Assembly (NCBI RefSeq): GCF_024347595.1
Contig: NZ_AP025506.1
Span: 62,001-126,000 of the forward strand
Origin: Vibrio pomeroyi
Lineage (GTDB): Bacteria > Pseudomonadota > Gammaproteobacteria > Enterobacterales > Vibrionaceae
Direction of reading: 5' to 3'
Length of the DNA stretch: 64,000 nucleotides
Of the stretch, positions 8,048 to 17,027 are shown in pieces. How positions within the stretch are numbered: the first letter of the stretch is position 1; the number at the start of each line of letters is the position of its first letter. Below the pieces are notes generated by a model. That model was not told where the DNA came from. It made no database searches and saw only the letters and a list, made by a program, of their open reading frames with translations. A program made the translations under genes and the position numbers.

Positions 8048-9241
8048 ATGAGTGAAAAATTTGATGTAATCGTGATTGGTGCGGGCGCCGCAGGCTTAAT
8101 GTGTGCTGCGGAAGCTGGTAAACGTGGCCGACGAGTGCTGGTGGTTGATCATGCGAAAAAGCCAGGCAGAAAAATTTTAATCTCAGGTGGTGGTCGTTGT
8201 AACTTCACTAACTATGACGTGTCAGCGAACAACTTCCTTTGTAACAACCCTCACTTCGTGAAGTCAGCTTTATCTCAATACACCAACTGGGATTTTATCT
8301 CGATGGTGAGCAAGTACGGCATTGAGTTCGAAGAGCGCGATCACGGCCAATTGTTCTGTGTGAATGACCACACCGCAAAAGACATCGTGAGCATGCTGCT
8401 TGAAGAGTGTAAGCAAGTGAAAGTTGAACAACGCTACCGTTGTGATGTTCACTCAATCGAAAAGACCGATTCTGGCTTCAAGATGCACCTTAATACCGAC
8501 GAAGTTGAGTGTGACTCGCTAGTTGTCGCGACCGGTGGTTTGTCGATGCCTAAGCTAGGCGCAACGCCATTTGGCTACAAGATTGCAGAGCAGTTTGGCT
8601 TATCAGTCATGCCGACCACAGCAGGTTTAGTGCCGTTTACGCTACATAAAGAAGACAAAGAAGATTTCGCGGAGCTTTCTGGCATCGCGATTCCTGCGGA
8701 GATCACGGCGCAAGATGGCACCTTATTCAAAGAAGCACTGCTGTTTACGCACCGCGGCCTATCTGGCCCTTCTGTGCTGCAAATCTCTTCGTTCTGGAAA
8801 GCGGGTCAGTCGGTTTCGATTAACCTAGTACCAGAGGTTGATGTGGCTGAGTTGTTGGCTAACTCTCGCGAGAAGCACCCAAACCAAAGCTTGAAGAACA
8901 CCTTGGCAAAAGCACTACCAAAGCGCTTTGTAGAGGTATTGATTGATCGTAAAGAGCTAGAAGACAAACCACTTAAGCAGTTCAACGAAAAGCAGTTGAA
9001 TGACATTGTCGAGCACCTAGAGAACTGGAAAATCGCACCTAATGGTACTGAGGGCTATCGAACTGCCGAAGTGACTTTAGGTGGTGTCGATACCAACCAT
9101 CTATCGTCGAAAACCATGGAATGTAAGAGCGTTTCTGGCCTTTACTTCATTGGCGAAGTGATGGACGTGACGGGCTGGTTGGGTGGCTACAACTTCCAAT
9201 GGTGTTGGAGTTCTGGTTTCGCAGCAGGTCAGTGGGTGTAA
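8048..9241 (+). CDS. yhiN: YhiN/HI0933-family FAD-dependent oxidoreductase
   Basis: Flavoprotein of 397 aa in the HI0933/YhiN family. An N-terminal Rossmann FAD-binding motif is clear (DVIVIGAGAAGLMCAAEAG, residues 6-24), followed by KPGRKILISGGGRCNFTN, which is highly conserved in the family, VVATGGLSMPKLGATPFGY, and a C-terminal FAD-contacting GLYFIGEVMDVTGWLGGYN...WCWSSGFAAG. The natural substrate of the family is not established. In E. coli yhiN lies close to uspB/uspA, and that neighbourhood is kept here. It is closed by a strong hairpin terminator. Confidence 0.9.
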   Translation: MSEKFDVIVIGAGAAGLMCAAEAGKRGRRVLVVDHAKKPGRKILISGGGRCNFTNYDVSANNFLCNNPHFVKSALSQYTNWDFISMVSKYGIEFEERDHGQLFCVNDHTAKDIVSMLLEECKQVKVEQRYRCDVHSIEKTDSGFKMHLNTDEVECDSLVVATGGLSMPKLGATPFGYKIAEQFGLSVMPTTAGLVPFTLHKEDKEDFAELSGIAIPAEITAQDGTLFKEALLFTHRGLSGPSVLQISSFWKAGQSVSINLVPEVDVAELLANSREKHPNQSLKNTLAKALPKRFVEVLIDRKELEDKPLKQFNEKQLNDIVEHLENWKIAPNGTEGYRTAEVTLGGVDTNHLSSKTMECKSVSGLYFIGEVMDVTGWLGGYNFQWCWSSGFAAGQWV

Positions 9242-9274
9242 GCACTTCGCTTATCCATTAGTTCAGGTTACATA

Positions 9275-9305
9275 AAAATGGCGAGTCACGTGACTCGCCA
9301 TTTTT
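9275..9305 (+). terminator. Bidirectional terminator between yhiN and a DMT transporter
   Basis: AAAATGGCGAGTCAC directly followed by GTGACTCGCCATTTTT, a near-perfect palindrome with A and T runs on each side, between convergent genes. Confidence 0.9.
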
Positions 9306-9364
9306 GTATCTAATTCAGACCTGAAATTAACTAAGTTGATGGTTTTCGGGATCAATCGGCGCTT

Positions 9365-10270
9365 TTAGTTCTCATTAGCAACAGTCTTATTTTTTGAAAA
9401 CTTGATCTGTTGAATCACCAAACCGGCGATGATCAGTACCAAACCAAACAATGTCGCCGGGTGGATTTCTTCGCCGATAATGGTTGAAAGTAGCATCAAC
9501 GAGATAAACGGTGAGGCGAAAATTAGGTTACTGATACGTGCCGTGTTGTTGGTCAGTTTCAGTGCCGATAGCCATAATACAAAGGTTATGCCCATCTCAA
9601 ATAGACCAACATAAGTCACCGCCATCCAACCCTTTGTCGTAATTTGGCTAAAGCTTTCGCCCTCGTAAATGGTTAAACCAATTGCGAATGGCAGCGCCAC
9701 TAAGAACCCAAGCAGTACACCTACCACAGGGTCAGCTTTGTTTTTGGTGTTGAGAATCCAGTAGCCCGCCCAAAGTAGAGTTGAAAGTAGAGCTAATGCC
9801 ACACCAAGTGGGCTATCGAACTGCATGCCTAACACGTCGCCTTTGGTGGCAATGACCACGACACCTGCGTAGCTGAAGGTACACGCAATCCAATCTTGCT
9901 TACGAATTTTTTGTCCCAGAAAAACCGCTGCCATTAAAGTTAGGGTAATTGCCCAGCTGTAGTTAATCGCTTGAGCTTGAGAAGCGGGCAGCAGGTCGTA
10001 TGCTTTGAAGAGAATCAGGTAGTAAGCCAGTGGGTTAACCAAACCGAGCAGTAGGTAGTACCAAGGGTTTGAAAGAAACGTAGTGCTCAGCTGAGAAAGC
10101 TTACCTTGAAAGGCGCAAACGGCGATCAGCGCAATCGACGACACAATACTGGCAATAGTCAGCATTTGAATCGGTGAAAACTCAGCAAGGGTCAGCTTAA
10201 AAGCAGTAGCGACCGTTGACCACAGTAGCACTGCGGAAAGACCAAAGCCCAAGGCACGACGTTCGTTCAT
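9365..10270 (-). CDS. EamA/DMT-superfamily permease
   Basis: Inner-membrane transporter of 301 aa with about ten helices in two EamA repeats (first begins ALGFGLSAVLLWSTVATAFK; second about residues 150-290 with LLSTLLWAGYWILNT). It is a paralogue, not an orthologue, of the YigM-like gene in this window. Substrate unknown; the family exports amino acids, metabolites or drugs. ATG at 10270 is divergent from rmuC across 138 bp. The C-terminal tail is cytoplasmic and basic (KFSKNK). Confidence 0.85.
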   Translation of the reverse strand: MNERRALGFGLSAVLLWSTVATAFKLTLAEFSPIQMLTIASIVSSIALIAVCAFQGKLSQLSTTFLSNPWYYLLLGLVNPLAYYLILFKAYDLLPASQAQAINYSWAITLTLMAAVFLGQKIRKQDWIACTFSYAGVVVIATKGDVLGMQFDSPLGVALALLSTLLWAGYWILNTKNKADPVVGVLLGFLVALPFAIGLTIYEGESFSQITTKGWMAVTYVGLFEMGITFVLWLSALKLTNNTARISNLIFASPFISLMLLSTIIGEEIHPATLFGLVLIIAGLVIQQIKFSKNKTVANEN

Positions 10271-10408
10271 AGCAACTCATTCTAATTTGATGGGACAGAA
10301 TACGGAGCGCTTAGTCTATCTGTCGAATTTTAATACGGCAAACTGGACATTTATCCAGTATCAAAATACCATTTAATGAGTTATTTCCAATTAGGCTAAA
10401 TCATTATC

Positions 10409-11941
10409 ATGCAATGGATTATCGAACATCAGGCAACGCTTATTGCTGCAATTTCTGGCGCGCTCGTCAGTGGTGGTGTCGTGGGTTGGTGGGTTAAACA
10501 GAAGCTCTCTTTTCAGCAGCGATTGCTCGAGCAGCAGCTAGAGTCCGATCGTTTGTTGCATGAATCTCAGCAGTCGCAGCTCAAATCATCACTCGCAGAG
10601 GCGCAGCAAGAGCTTGATGAGTTGGATGACGACCGAGACAAAGCGGCACTCGAGCTTAAGCAAGCGCACGGCAAGGTGATGGCTGCGATGGAAAAGCTTC
10701 GCTACTTTGAAGCAGTGAAGCAAGAGCGTCAGCAGTATGCTGATGAGATCAATGTGCTGAAAGACCATAAATCTGAATTGGAAGCCGAACTGCGAGAGCA
10801 AGAAGCAAGGCACGATCAGGAAAACCTCGCCAATAGTGAAAAGCTGCAACTGTTAGAGCAAGCTGAATCACGTTTGAAGCAACAGTTTGAACACCTTGCT
10901 AATCAACTGTTTGAAACCAAAACCGCTAAGGTCGATCAACAGAACAAGCAAAGCTTAGAAGGCTTGTTGTCGCCGTTGAGAGAGCAATTAGAAGGCTTTA
11001 AGAAGCAGGTTAATGACAGCTTTAGCCAAGAAGCCAAAGAGCGTCACACCTTAGTGCATGAACTGAAAAATCTGCAGCGCCTCAACGAAAGCATGACGCG
11101 TGAAGCGGTTAACCTGACTCAAGCGCTCAAGGGTGATAACAAGCAGCAAGGTAACTGGGGTGAGGTGGTATTGGCGCGTGTGCTTGCTGAATCAGGCCTG
11201 CGAGAAGGTCATGAATACCAAACGCAAGTGAATCTACAAAACGATGCCGGCAAACGCTATCAGCCTGATGTGATTGTCCATTTACCACAAGATAAGCAAG
11301 TAGTGGTCGATTCGAAAATGGCGTTGGTCGCGTTTGAACGCTACTTCAATGCAGAAACCGATCAGCAGCGTGATGCTGCACTGCGTGATCACTTGGTGTC
11401 GTTAAGAGCGCACATCAAAGGTCTGAGCCAGAAGGATTATCATCAGCTTAAAGGCATCCAGAGTTTGGACTATGTGTTGATGTTTATCCCGGTCGAACCT
11501 GCATTCCAAGTCGCGATTCAAGCCGACCCTAGCTTGGTGAAAGACGCTATGGAGCAAAACATCATCTTAGTCAGCCCAACGACCTTGCTGGTGGCACTGC
11601 GTACCATTGATAACCTGTGGCGCAATGAAAGACAGAACCAGAACGCACAAGTCATCGCAGAGCGTGCAAGTAAGCTTTACGACAAACTGCGCTTGTTTGT
11701 CGATGACATGGAAGGCCTTGGTAGCTCGTTAGATAGAGCGAACCAAAGCTATCAAGGCGCGATGAACAAGCTAGTCACAGGCCGCGGCAACGTGATTCGT
11801 CAGGCCGAAAGCTTCAAGCAGCTCGGGGTTGAGGTGAAGAAACCTATCTCGATTGGTTTGGCCGAAATGGCGCAAAATGAGGCTTTTTCAGAAAATGCCT
11901 CCTTAGTAGAAAGACAACCCGCTGAGGATAAAGTAAACTAA
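10409..11941 (+). CDS. rmuC: DNA recombination protein RmuC
   Basis: RmuC-family protein (510 aa) that limits inversion between short inverted repeats in E. coli, probably as a nuclease-related factor. An N-terminal membrane anchor (LIAAISGALVSGGVVGWWV, about 11-29) is followed by a long coiled coil (about 30-215, rich in E, Q, L, K) and the RmuC domain (about 230-480) with GNWGEVVLARVLAESGL, YQPDVIVHLP, VVDSKMALVAFERY and LDYVLMFIPVEPAF. The C-terminus is acidic and variable. It is followed directly by ubiE with no clear terminator. Confidence 0.93.
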   Translation: MQWIIEHQATLIAAISGALVSGGVVGWWVKQKLSFQQRLLEQQLESDRLLHESQQSQLKSSLAEAQQELDELDDDRDKAALELKQAHGKVMAAMEKLRYFEAVKQERQQYADEINVLKDHKSELEAELREQEARHDQENLANSEKLQLLEQAESRLKQQFEHLANQLFETKTAKVDQQNKQSLEGLLSPLREQLEGFKKQVNDSFSQEAKERHTLVHELKNLQRLNESMTREAVNLTQALKGDNKQQGNWGEVVLARVLAESGLREGHEYQTQVNLQNDAGKRYQPDVIVHLPQDKQVVVDSKMALVAFERYFNAETDQQRDAALRDHLVSLRAHIKGLSQKDYHQLKGIQSLDYVLMFIPVEPAFQVAIQADPSLVKDAMEQNIILVSPTTLLVALRTIDNLWRNERQNQNAQVIAERASKLYDKLRLFVDDMEGLGSSLDRANQSYQGAMNKLVTGRGNVIRQAESFKQLGVEVKKPISIGLAEMAQNEAFSENASLVERQPAEDKVN

Positions 11942-11991
11942 TCGGCCGCAGCGCCTCTAAACACGGAGCGTGCTGTCGATGAGAACTTACC

Positions 11992-12786
11992 ATGGTAGAT
12001 AACAGCATTATGGACACAAGCGTGCAGACAAATTCAGCAGTAGAGTCAGAAACCACACACTTTGGTTTCGAAACAGTCGCGAAAGACGAAAAAGTCGCGA
12101 AAGTAGCAGAGGTATTTCACTCTGTAGCCGCTAAATACGACATCATGAATGACTTGATGTCGGGTGGTGTTCACCGCTTGTGGAAGCGATTTACGATTGA
12201 TTGCAGTGGCGTTCGCCCTGGTCAGCGTATCCTAGATCTTGGTGGTGGTACTGGCGATCTTACTGCGAAATTCTCGCGTATCGTTGGTGAAAAAGGCCAC
12301 GTGGTTCTTGCTGATATCAACAACTCAATGCTGAATGTTGGCCGCGATAAGCTGCGTGATAGTGGCATTGTTGGCAACGTACACTACGTACAAGCGAACG
12401 CTGAAGAGTTGCCTTTCCCAGATAACTACTTCGATTGCATTACGATCAGCTTCTGTCTGCGTAACGTAACCGATAAAGACCAAGCGCTGCGTTCTATGTA
12501 CCGCGTGCTTAAGCCAGGTGGCCGTCTGTTGGTTCTTGAGTTTTCTAAGCCAGTGCTTGAGCCACTATCAAAGGTTTACGATGCATACTCTTTCCACCTG
12601 TTGCCAAAAATGGGTGAGCTGATTGCTAACGATGCAGACAGTTACCGTTACCTTGCAGAATCTATTCGTATGCACCCAAATCAAGAGACTTTGGAAGGCA
12701 TGATGCAAGAAGCGGGTTTTGAAAATACAAAATACTTCAACCTAACGGGCGGCATTGTTGCGCTGCACCGCGGTTACAAGTTCTAG
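11992..12786 (+). CDS. ubiE: UbiE, ubiquinone/menaquinone C-methyltransferase
   Basis: SAM-dependent methyltransferase acting in both ubiquinone and menaquinone synthesis. Diagnostic features are [28 protein letters not shown] motif [12 protein letters not shown], the family-typical [24 protein letters not shown] and a C-terminal [12 protein letters not shown]. Length is 264 aa from ATG 11992; an internal ATG at 12010 would give 258 aa, and neither has a strong SD, so the start is uncertain. It leads the ubiE-ubiJ-ubiB cluster, the same order as in E. coli. Confidence 0.95.
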   Translation: MVDNSIMDTSVQTNSAVESETTHFGFETVAKDEKVAKVAEVFHSVAAKYDIMNDLMSGGVHRLWKRFTIDCSGVRPGQRILDLGGGTGDLTAKFSRIVGEKGHVVLADINNSMLNVGRDKLRDSGIVGNVHYVQANAEELPFPDNYFDCITISFCLRNVTDKDQALRSMYRVLKPGGRLLVLEFSKPVLEPLSKVYDAYSFHLLPKMGELIANDADSYRYLAESIRMHPNQETLEGMMQEAGFENTKYFNLTGGIVALHRGYKF

Positions 12787-12839
12787 TCGAACTTGGTAGC
12801 AGGCTCGCTGAGCGTGCTAAACAATAAGAATAAAGATAG

Positions 12840-12869
12840 AACGGATAGGTTAAGGCTTATCCGTTTTCA
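12840..12869 (+). terminator. Weak hairpin between ubiE and ubiJ (terminator or attenuator)
   Basis: AACGGATA and TATCCGTT form an eight-base stem with a ten-base loop followed by TTC. The T run is short, so it may only tune read-through from ubiE into ubiJ. Confidence 0.4.
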
Positions 12870-12884
12870 AAGGTAAGGACAGTC

Positions 12885-13490
12885 ATGCCATTTGATCCAT
12901 TGGTAACCGCGGTTATTGAAACCTCTTTAAATACTTTCGTGAACGATGATCCAGCTTTGGTTCGTCGTTTGTCTCGTTTAAAAGGGCAGATCATTCAAGT
13001 CAATTTGAAAGAGTTGAACAAAACACTCACTTTCGTTTTCAGCCAACAGATTGATGTGTTGTCAGAATACGAAGGGCAGCCTGACTGCTACCTATCTTTG
13101 AACCTATCGGTGTTACCTGAACTGCGTGAGCAATCGAACATCACCAAGCTGATCAAGCAAGATAAGCTGATCTTAGAAGGTGATATTCAACTGGCTCAAA
13201 AATTCGCTCAACTGATGACAGACTGCAAGCCGGATTTGGAAGAATGGTTGTCGCGTGTGACAGGTGATGTGGTTGCGCATACCTTGGTACAAGGCGTTAA
13301 GAATGTTGGTGGCCTTGTGGCTAAGCAAGCGACTAAGCATCAAAACCACCTCGCTCAGGTATTAACGGAAGAGTGGAAGATTGCTCCAGCGCCATTAGAA
13401 GTGGCACATTTTTGCGATCAGGTTGATGACGTGAAAAGCTCAGCAGCACGCCTTGAAGCTAAGTTGAACGCTCTGTTGGAGAAAGCATGA
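12885..13490 (+). CDS. ubiJ: UbiJ, SCP2-domain ubiquinone accessory factor
   Basis: Accessory protein (201 aa) of the ubiquinone biosynthesis complex (formerly YigP). The SCP2-like lipid-binding domain covers about residues 10-110 ([16 protein letters not shown] at the start, [17 protein letters not shown] near the end), and the C-terminus is helical and charged. It starts 98 bp after ubiE and overlaps ubiB by four bases (ATGA), so the two are translationally coupled. Confidence 0.92.
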   Translation: MPFDPLVTAVIETSLNTFVNDDPALVRRLSRLKGQIIQVNLKELNKTLTFVFSQQIDVLSEYEGQPDCYLSLNLSVLPELREQSNITKLIKQDKLILEGDIQLAQKFAQLMTDCKPDLEEWLSRVTGDVVAHTLVQGVKNVGGLVAKQATKHQNHLAQVLTEEWKIAPAPLEVAHFCDQVDDVKSSAARLEAKLNALLEKA

Positions 13491-15121
13491 CCCCAACAGA
13501 ACTGAAACGTCTTTATCATATTATCAAGGTACAGTTGGAATATGGCCTTGATGAATTGATGCCAGAGCACCAATTGACCAAAGCCCCTTTGCTGGCGCGA
13601 AAGTCACTGTTTTGGCTTAAAAACAAGCATCAAGATAAAGAGTTGGGCCATCGCTTACGTCTCGCGCTGCAAGAACTTGGCCCTGTGTGGATCAAGTTCG
13701 GACAGATGATGTCGACACGTCGCGATCTGTTCCCTCCTCATATCGCTGATCAGCTAGCGCTGTTGCAAGACCAAGTTGCGCCATTCGATGGTGAACTGGC
13801 TAAGCAAGATATGGAAAAGGCGCTCGGTGGCAGCTTAGATAACTGGTTTACCGACTTTGATATCGAGCCTTTGGCTTCAGCTTCTATTGCTCAGGTGCAT
13901 ACTGCGAAACTCAAAGAGAGCGGCCGCGAGATTGTTCTCAAGGTAATTCGCCCTGATATTCGCCCGGTGATTGATGCAGATCTAAAACTGATGCACCGAA
14001 TGGCGCGTATAGTCGCTAAGTCGCTTCCTGAAGCACGTCGTTTGAAACCTGTTGAAGTCGTTCACGAGTACGAGAAAACGTTACTGGATGAACTAGACCT
14101 GCGCCGTGAGGCAGCCAATGCGATTCAACTGCGCCGTAACTTTGAAGGCAGTGAAGAGCTGTATGTTCCAGAGGTAATCCCTGATTTAAGCAGTGAAACC
14201 TTGATGGTGTCAGAACGAATCTATGGTATTCAGGTTTCAGATATTGAGACGCTAAACGCCAACGGCACTAACATGAAATTGCTGGCCGAGCGTGGTGTGA
14301 CGGTATTCTTCACCCAAGTGTTCCGTGATAGCTTTTTCCATGCAGACATGCACCCGGGCAACGTATTCGTTAACCCAGAAAACCCAGATAACCCGCAGTG
14401 GATAGGTTTGGATTGCGGCATTGTCGGCACGCTCAACAGCGAAGATAAGCGTTATTTAGCAGAGAACCTGCTGGCTTTCTTCAACCGAGATTACCGTAAA
14501 GTCGCCGAGCTGCACGTTGATTCGGGGTGGGTGCCACACGACACCAACGTCAACGACTTTGAGTTCGCGATTCGCATGGTGTGTGAGCCAATTTTTGCAA
14601 AACCACTTGGCGAGATCTCATTTGGCCATGTGTTGCTAAACTTATTTAATACAGCAAGACGTTTCAACATGGAGGTTCAGCCTCAGTTGGTGCTTCTACA
14701 GAAGACCTTGTTGTATGTTGAAGGCCTAGGTCGCCAGTTGTATCCGCAACTTGATTTGTGGGCAACGGCTAAGCCTTTCCTTGAAACTTGGATGATGAAT
14801 CAGGTGGGGCCGCAAGCTGTGATCAACGCAGTGAAAGAGCGCGCGCCATTCTGGGCAGAAAAACTGCCAGAGCTGCCAGAGCTACTTTATGACAGCTTAC
14901 GCCAAGGTAAAGCGATGAATCATAGAATGGATCAGCTTTATCAAGGCTATAGAGATAGTAAGCGCCAACAAGCAACTGGAAAGTTTTTGTTTGGTGTTGG
15001 AGCCACTTTAGTCGTATGCTCCGCAATATTAGTTTCAAGCCCTTATGAGCAGCTATCTATGGGCTGTGGCATCGCAGGTGTCACATTTTGGTTGCTTAGT
15101 TGGCGAGCTTACCGTCGTTAG
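13487..15121 (+). CDS. ubiB: UbiB, atypical kinase/ATPase of ubiquinone biosynthesis
   Basis: ABC1/ADCK/UbiB-family protein kinase-like ATPase (544 aa) needed for coenzyme Q synthesis. The UbiB signature KxGQ is visible as [15 protein letters not shown] (about 77), followed by an Ala-rich nucleotide loop ([12 protein letters not shown]), the catalytic-loop [11 protein letters not shown] and metal-binding LDCGIVG (about 309). Two C-terminal membrane helices (about 503-540: [17 protein letters not shown] and [12 protein letters not shown]) anchor it. It ends 55 bp before tatA. Confidence 0.95.
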   Translation: MTPTELKRLYHIIKVQLEYGLDELMPEHQLTKAPLLARKSLFWLKNKHQDKELGHRLRLALQELGPVWIKFGQMMSTRRDLFPPHIADQLALLQDQVAPFDGELAKQDMEKALGGSLDNWFTDFDIEPLASASIAQVHTAKLKESGREIVLKVIRPDIRPVIDADLKLMHRMARIVAKSLPEARRLKPVEVVHEYEKTLLDELDLRREAANAIQLRRNFEGSEELYVPEVIPDLSSETLMVSERIYGIQVSDIETLNANGTNMKLLAERGVTVFFTQVFRDSFFHADMHPGNVFVNPENPDNPQWIGLDCGIVGTLNSEDKRYLAENLLAFFNRDYRKVAELHVDSGWVPHDTNVNDFEFAIRMVCEPIFAKPLGEISFGHVLLNLFNTARRFNMEVQPQLVLLQKTLLYVEGLGRQLYPQLDLWATAKPFLETWMMNQVGPQAVINAVKERAPFWAEKLPELPELLYDSLRQGKAMNHRMDQLYQGYRDSKRQQATGKFLFGVGATLVVCSAILVSSPYEQLSMGCGIAGVTFWLLSWRAYRR

Positions 15122-15176
15122 ACAGTAGACTCTCTTAATATTTTTTTATGTGTAGACAGACCCGAGGACAATGACA

Positions 15177-15419
15177 ATGGGTGGTATCAGTATTTGGCAA
15201 CTTCTAATCATTGCTGTAATTGTAATTTTGCTATTCGGAACAAAGAAACTGCGCGGCATGGGTGGTGACTTAGGTTCAGCGGTTAAAGGCTTCAAAAAAG
15301 CGATGAGCGATGAAGACAAGCCTGCAGATAAGAAAGATGCAGACTTCGAACCAAAGAATATTGAACAGCAGAAGACAGAAGCGACTGCTGAAACAAAGAA
15401 AGACAAAGAGCAGGCGTAA
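15177..15419 (+). CDS. tatA: TatA, twin-arginine translocase pore subunit
   Basis: Sec-independent translocase subunit that oligomerises to pass folded proteins. The membrane helix ([18 protein letters not shown], residues 4-21), hinge FGTKKLRG and amphipathic helix with [11 protein letters not shown] are all typical, followed by an acidic, charged tail. Two in-frame ATGs exist, at 15171 and 15177. GAGGA ends 8 nt before the second and only 2 nt before the first, and E. coli TatA begins MGGISIWQ, so I choose 15177 (80 aa). First gene of tatABC. Confidence 0.94.
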   Translation: MGGISIWQLLIIAVIVILLFGTKKLRGMGGDLGSAVKGFKKAMSDEDKPADKKDADFEPKNIEQQKTEATAETKKDKEQA

Positions 15420-15422
15420 ATC

Positions 15423-15830
15423 GTGTTTGATATCGGTTTTTGGGAACTGGTATTAATATCTGTCGTTGGGTTGGTGGTTCTAGGCCCTGAGCGTTTGCCT
15501 GTTGCGATTCGCAGCGTATCCAAGTTTGTTGGTGCGGCGAAAAGTATGGCAAACAGTGTGAAAGATGAACTTTCTCACGAGCTTAAAGTGCAAGAGCTAC
15601 AAGAAAACCTACGTAAGGCGGAACAAATGGGTATGGAAGATTTATCTCCAGACCTTAAAGCATCAGTCGATGAACTTAAGCAGGCCGCTGCTGAAGTCCA
15701 ACGTCCGTATGCTAAGCCTGAGTCTGATAAGCCAAGTGAGACTAAACCTAGTGTCACGGAAACTGCTGAGCCTGAAACCATTCAGACTAGCAGCGAAGCT
15801 TCAGCACCGTCAGATAAGAAAGCCGAATAG
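15423..15830 (+). CDS. tatB: TatB, twin-arginine translocase receptor subunit
   Basis: Signal-peptide-receptor subunit of the Tat complex (135 aa). It starts with GTG at 15423, only 3 nt after the tatA stop. The N-terminus [26 protein letters not shown] has the conserved TatB Glu in the membrane helix and the GPERLP hinge; an amphipathic helix follows ([19 protein letters not shown]). The tail (about 85-135) is Pro/Ser/Glu-rich and likely disordered. Confidence 0.94.
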   Translation: MFDIGFWELVLISVVGLVVLGPERLPVAIRSVSKFVGAAKSMANSVKDELSHELKVQELQENLRKAEQMGMEDLSPDLKASVDELKQAAAEVQRPYAKPESDKPSETKPSVTETAEPETIQTSSEASAPSDKKAE

Positions 15831-15836
15831 TCTCGC

Positions 15837-15932
15837 AAGGAGGAGTCGTCTGATACCTAATTAGCTAGATACTTAAATAGACAGCTATTTGAGTAAATAA
15901 CTATTCAAGTAGATAGGTACACGCGGCTCCTT
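15837..15932. repeat. Nested inverted repeat in the tatB-tatC gap
   Basis: Three paired blocks nest around one centre: AAGGAG (15837) with CTCCTT (15927), TACCTA (15854) with TAGGTA (15914), and TACTTAAATA (15870) with TATTCAAGTA (15902, one mismatch). A competing inner hairpin is AAATAG/CTATTT. The element fills most of the 129-bp gap. tatB and tatC are usually nearly adjacent, so this may be an inserted palindromic element or an RNA processing site. No copy elsewhere in the window was noticed. Confidence 0.5.
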
Positions 15933-15959
15933 TCGATCTTCCTGTTTAAGAGGTTTGAC

Positions 15960-16712
15960 ATGTCTTCGACTGAGCAGACACAGCCTTTAATTAGCCATCT
16001 TCTGGAACTACGTAATCGCTTATTGCGCGCGATTGTCGCGGTTCTGGTTGTGTTTATCGGGCTAATTTATTTTGCTAATGATATTTATGAATTCGTATCA
16101 GCACCTTTAGTAGATCGTCTACCTGAAGGGGCGACGATGATCGCAACGGATGTTGCATCGCCATTTTTCACACCACTGAAATTAACCTTAATCGCGTCTA
16201 TTTTTGTCGCGGTGCCGTTTATTTTGTATCAGGTGTGGGCGTTTGTTGCTCCGGGTTTATACAAGCATGAGAAGCGCTTGATCATGCCGCTTTTGGCATC
16301 AAGTTCTTTGCTGTTTTACTGTGGTGTAGCGTTTGCTTACTTCGTGGTATTCCCGCTGGTATTTAGCTTCTTCACGGCTATCTCTTTGGGGCAGGTAGAG
16401 TTCGCAACAGACATATCGAGCTATCTCGATTTTGTACTCGCGCTGTTCTTTGCGTTTGGTATTGCTTTTGAAGTGCCTGTCGCGATTATCTTGTTGTGTT
16501 GGACTGGAGCGACAACTCCGAAGGCTTTATCTGAAAAGCGTCCTTACATTGTCGTGGGTGCTTTCATCATCGGTATGATGCTGACACCACCAGATATGAT
16601 CTCACAAACACTGTTGGCGATTCCAATGTGTATTCTGTTTGAGATTGGTCTGTTCTTTGCGCGCTTCTATGTGCGTAAGCCAGATGCTGACGAAGAAGAA
16701 GCCGAGTCTTGA
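15960..16712 (+). CDS. tatC: TatC, twin-arginine translocase core subunit
   Basis: Polytopic inner-membrane protein (250 aa, six helices) that binds the RR motif of Tat substrates. It shows the N-terminal [15 protein letters not shown], the [32 protein letters not shown] block with the conserved F and E/P positions, and [23 protein letters not shown] near the C-terminus. AAGAGG precedes the ATG. A double hairpin lies after the gene. Confidence 0.96.
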   Translation: MSSTEQTQPLISHLLELRNRLLRAIVAVLVVFIGLIYFANDIYEFVSAPLVDRLPEGATMIATDVASPFFTPLKLTLIASIFVAVPFILYQVWAFVAPGLYKHEKRLIMPLLASSSLLFYCGVAFAYFVVFPLVFSFFTAISLGQVEFATDISSYLDFVLALFFAFGIAFEVPVAIILLCWTGATTPKALSEKRPYIVVGAFIIGMMLTPPDMISQTLLAIPMCILFEIGLFFARFYVRKPDADEEEAES

Positions 16713-16727
16713 TTCGCAAGATTCTTT

Positions 16728-16796
16728 GAGAACATGTTCGAGCGTGTTCTCAAGCAAAAATCATAGAATAAAAAAGCGGCCTAGGGCCGCTTTTTT
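16728..16796 (+). terminator. Stem-loop plus intrinsic terminator after tatC
   Basis: First a GAGAACA/TGTTCTC hairpin (16728-16751), then AAAAAGCGGCC-TAG-GGCCGCTTTTTT (16771-16796), the real terminator. The second is symmetrical, so it can also stop the convergent 38-codon gene. Confidence 0.88.
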
Positions 16797-16807
16797 ATTA
16801 TGTCCGT

Positions 16808-16924
16808 TTATCGAATTTTTAACTGATAGCCACAGTTCTGACATATATAGAGCTCTTTAATGCCCAAAATTTTATGCCATAGGGTTCGATGCTGACGTTG
16901 TAAGTGTTGTGAATGGTCACACAT
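16808..16924 (-). CDS. Small zinc-ribbon-like protein (38 aa)
   Basis: Short reading frame with a near-ideal ribosome binding site: GGAGGTAGTTGATT directly before the ATG at 16924. The product begins MCDHSQHLQRQHRTLWH, continues KILGIKELYICQNCGYQLK and ends IR-stop. A C-D-H at residues 2-4 and a CxxC at 28-31 look like the ligands of a minimal zinc ribbon. It is basic and has no membrane segment. It lies between tatC (convergent) and the tatD-family gene (same strand, upstream of this gene in transcription), with about 100 AT-rich bases that can hold its own promoter. Function unknown. The SD, the closed hairpin downstream and the metal motif make it likely real. Confidence 0.65.
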   Translation of the reverse strand: MCDHSQHLQRQHRTLWHKILGIKELYICQNCGYQLKIR

Positions 16925-17027
16925 AATCAACTACCTCCATATGCAGGTGATTGATACTATACACATCACTTTGCTTTAACAAATAAATCGGCTATAAATT
17001 CATAAAATTATCTTATTAATAGATTTA

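Noticed and set aside
15565..15864. 99-codon alternative frame inside tatB
   Set aside because: Overlaps the disordered tatB tail in another frame, with no ribosome site or motif.
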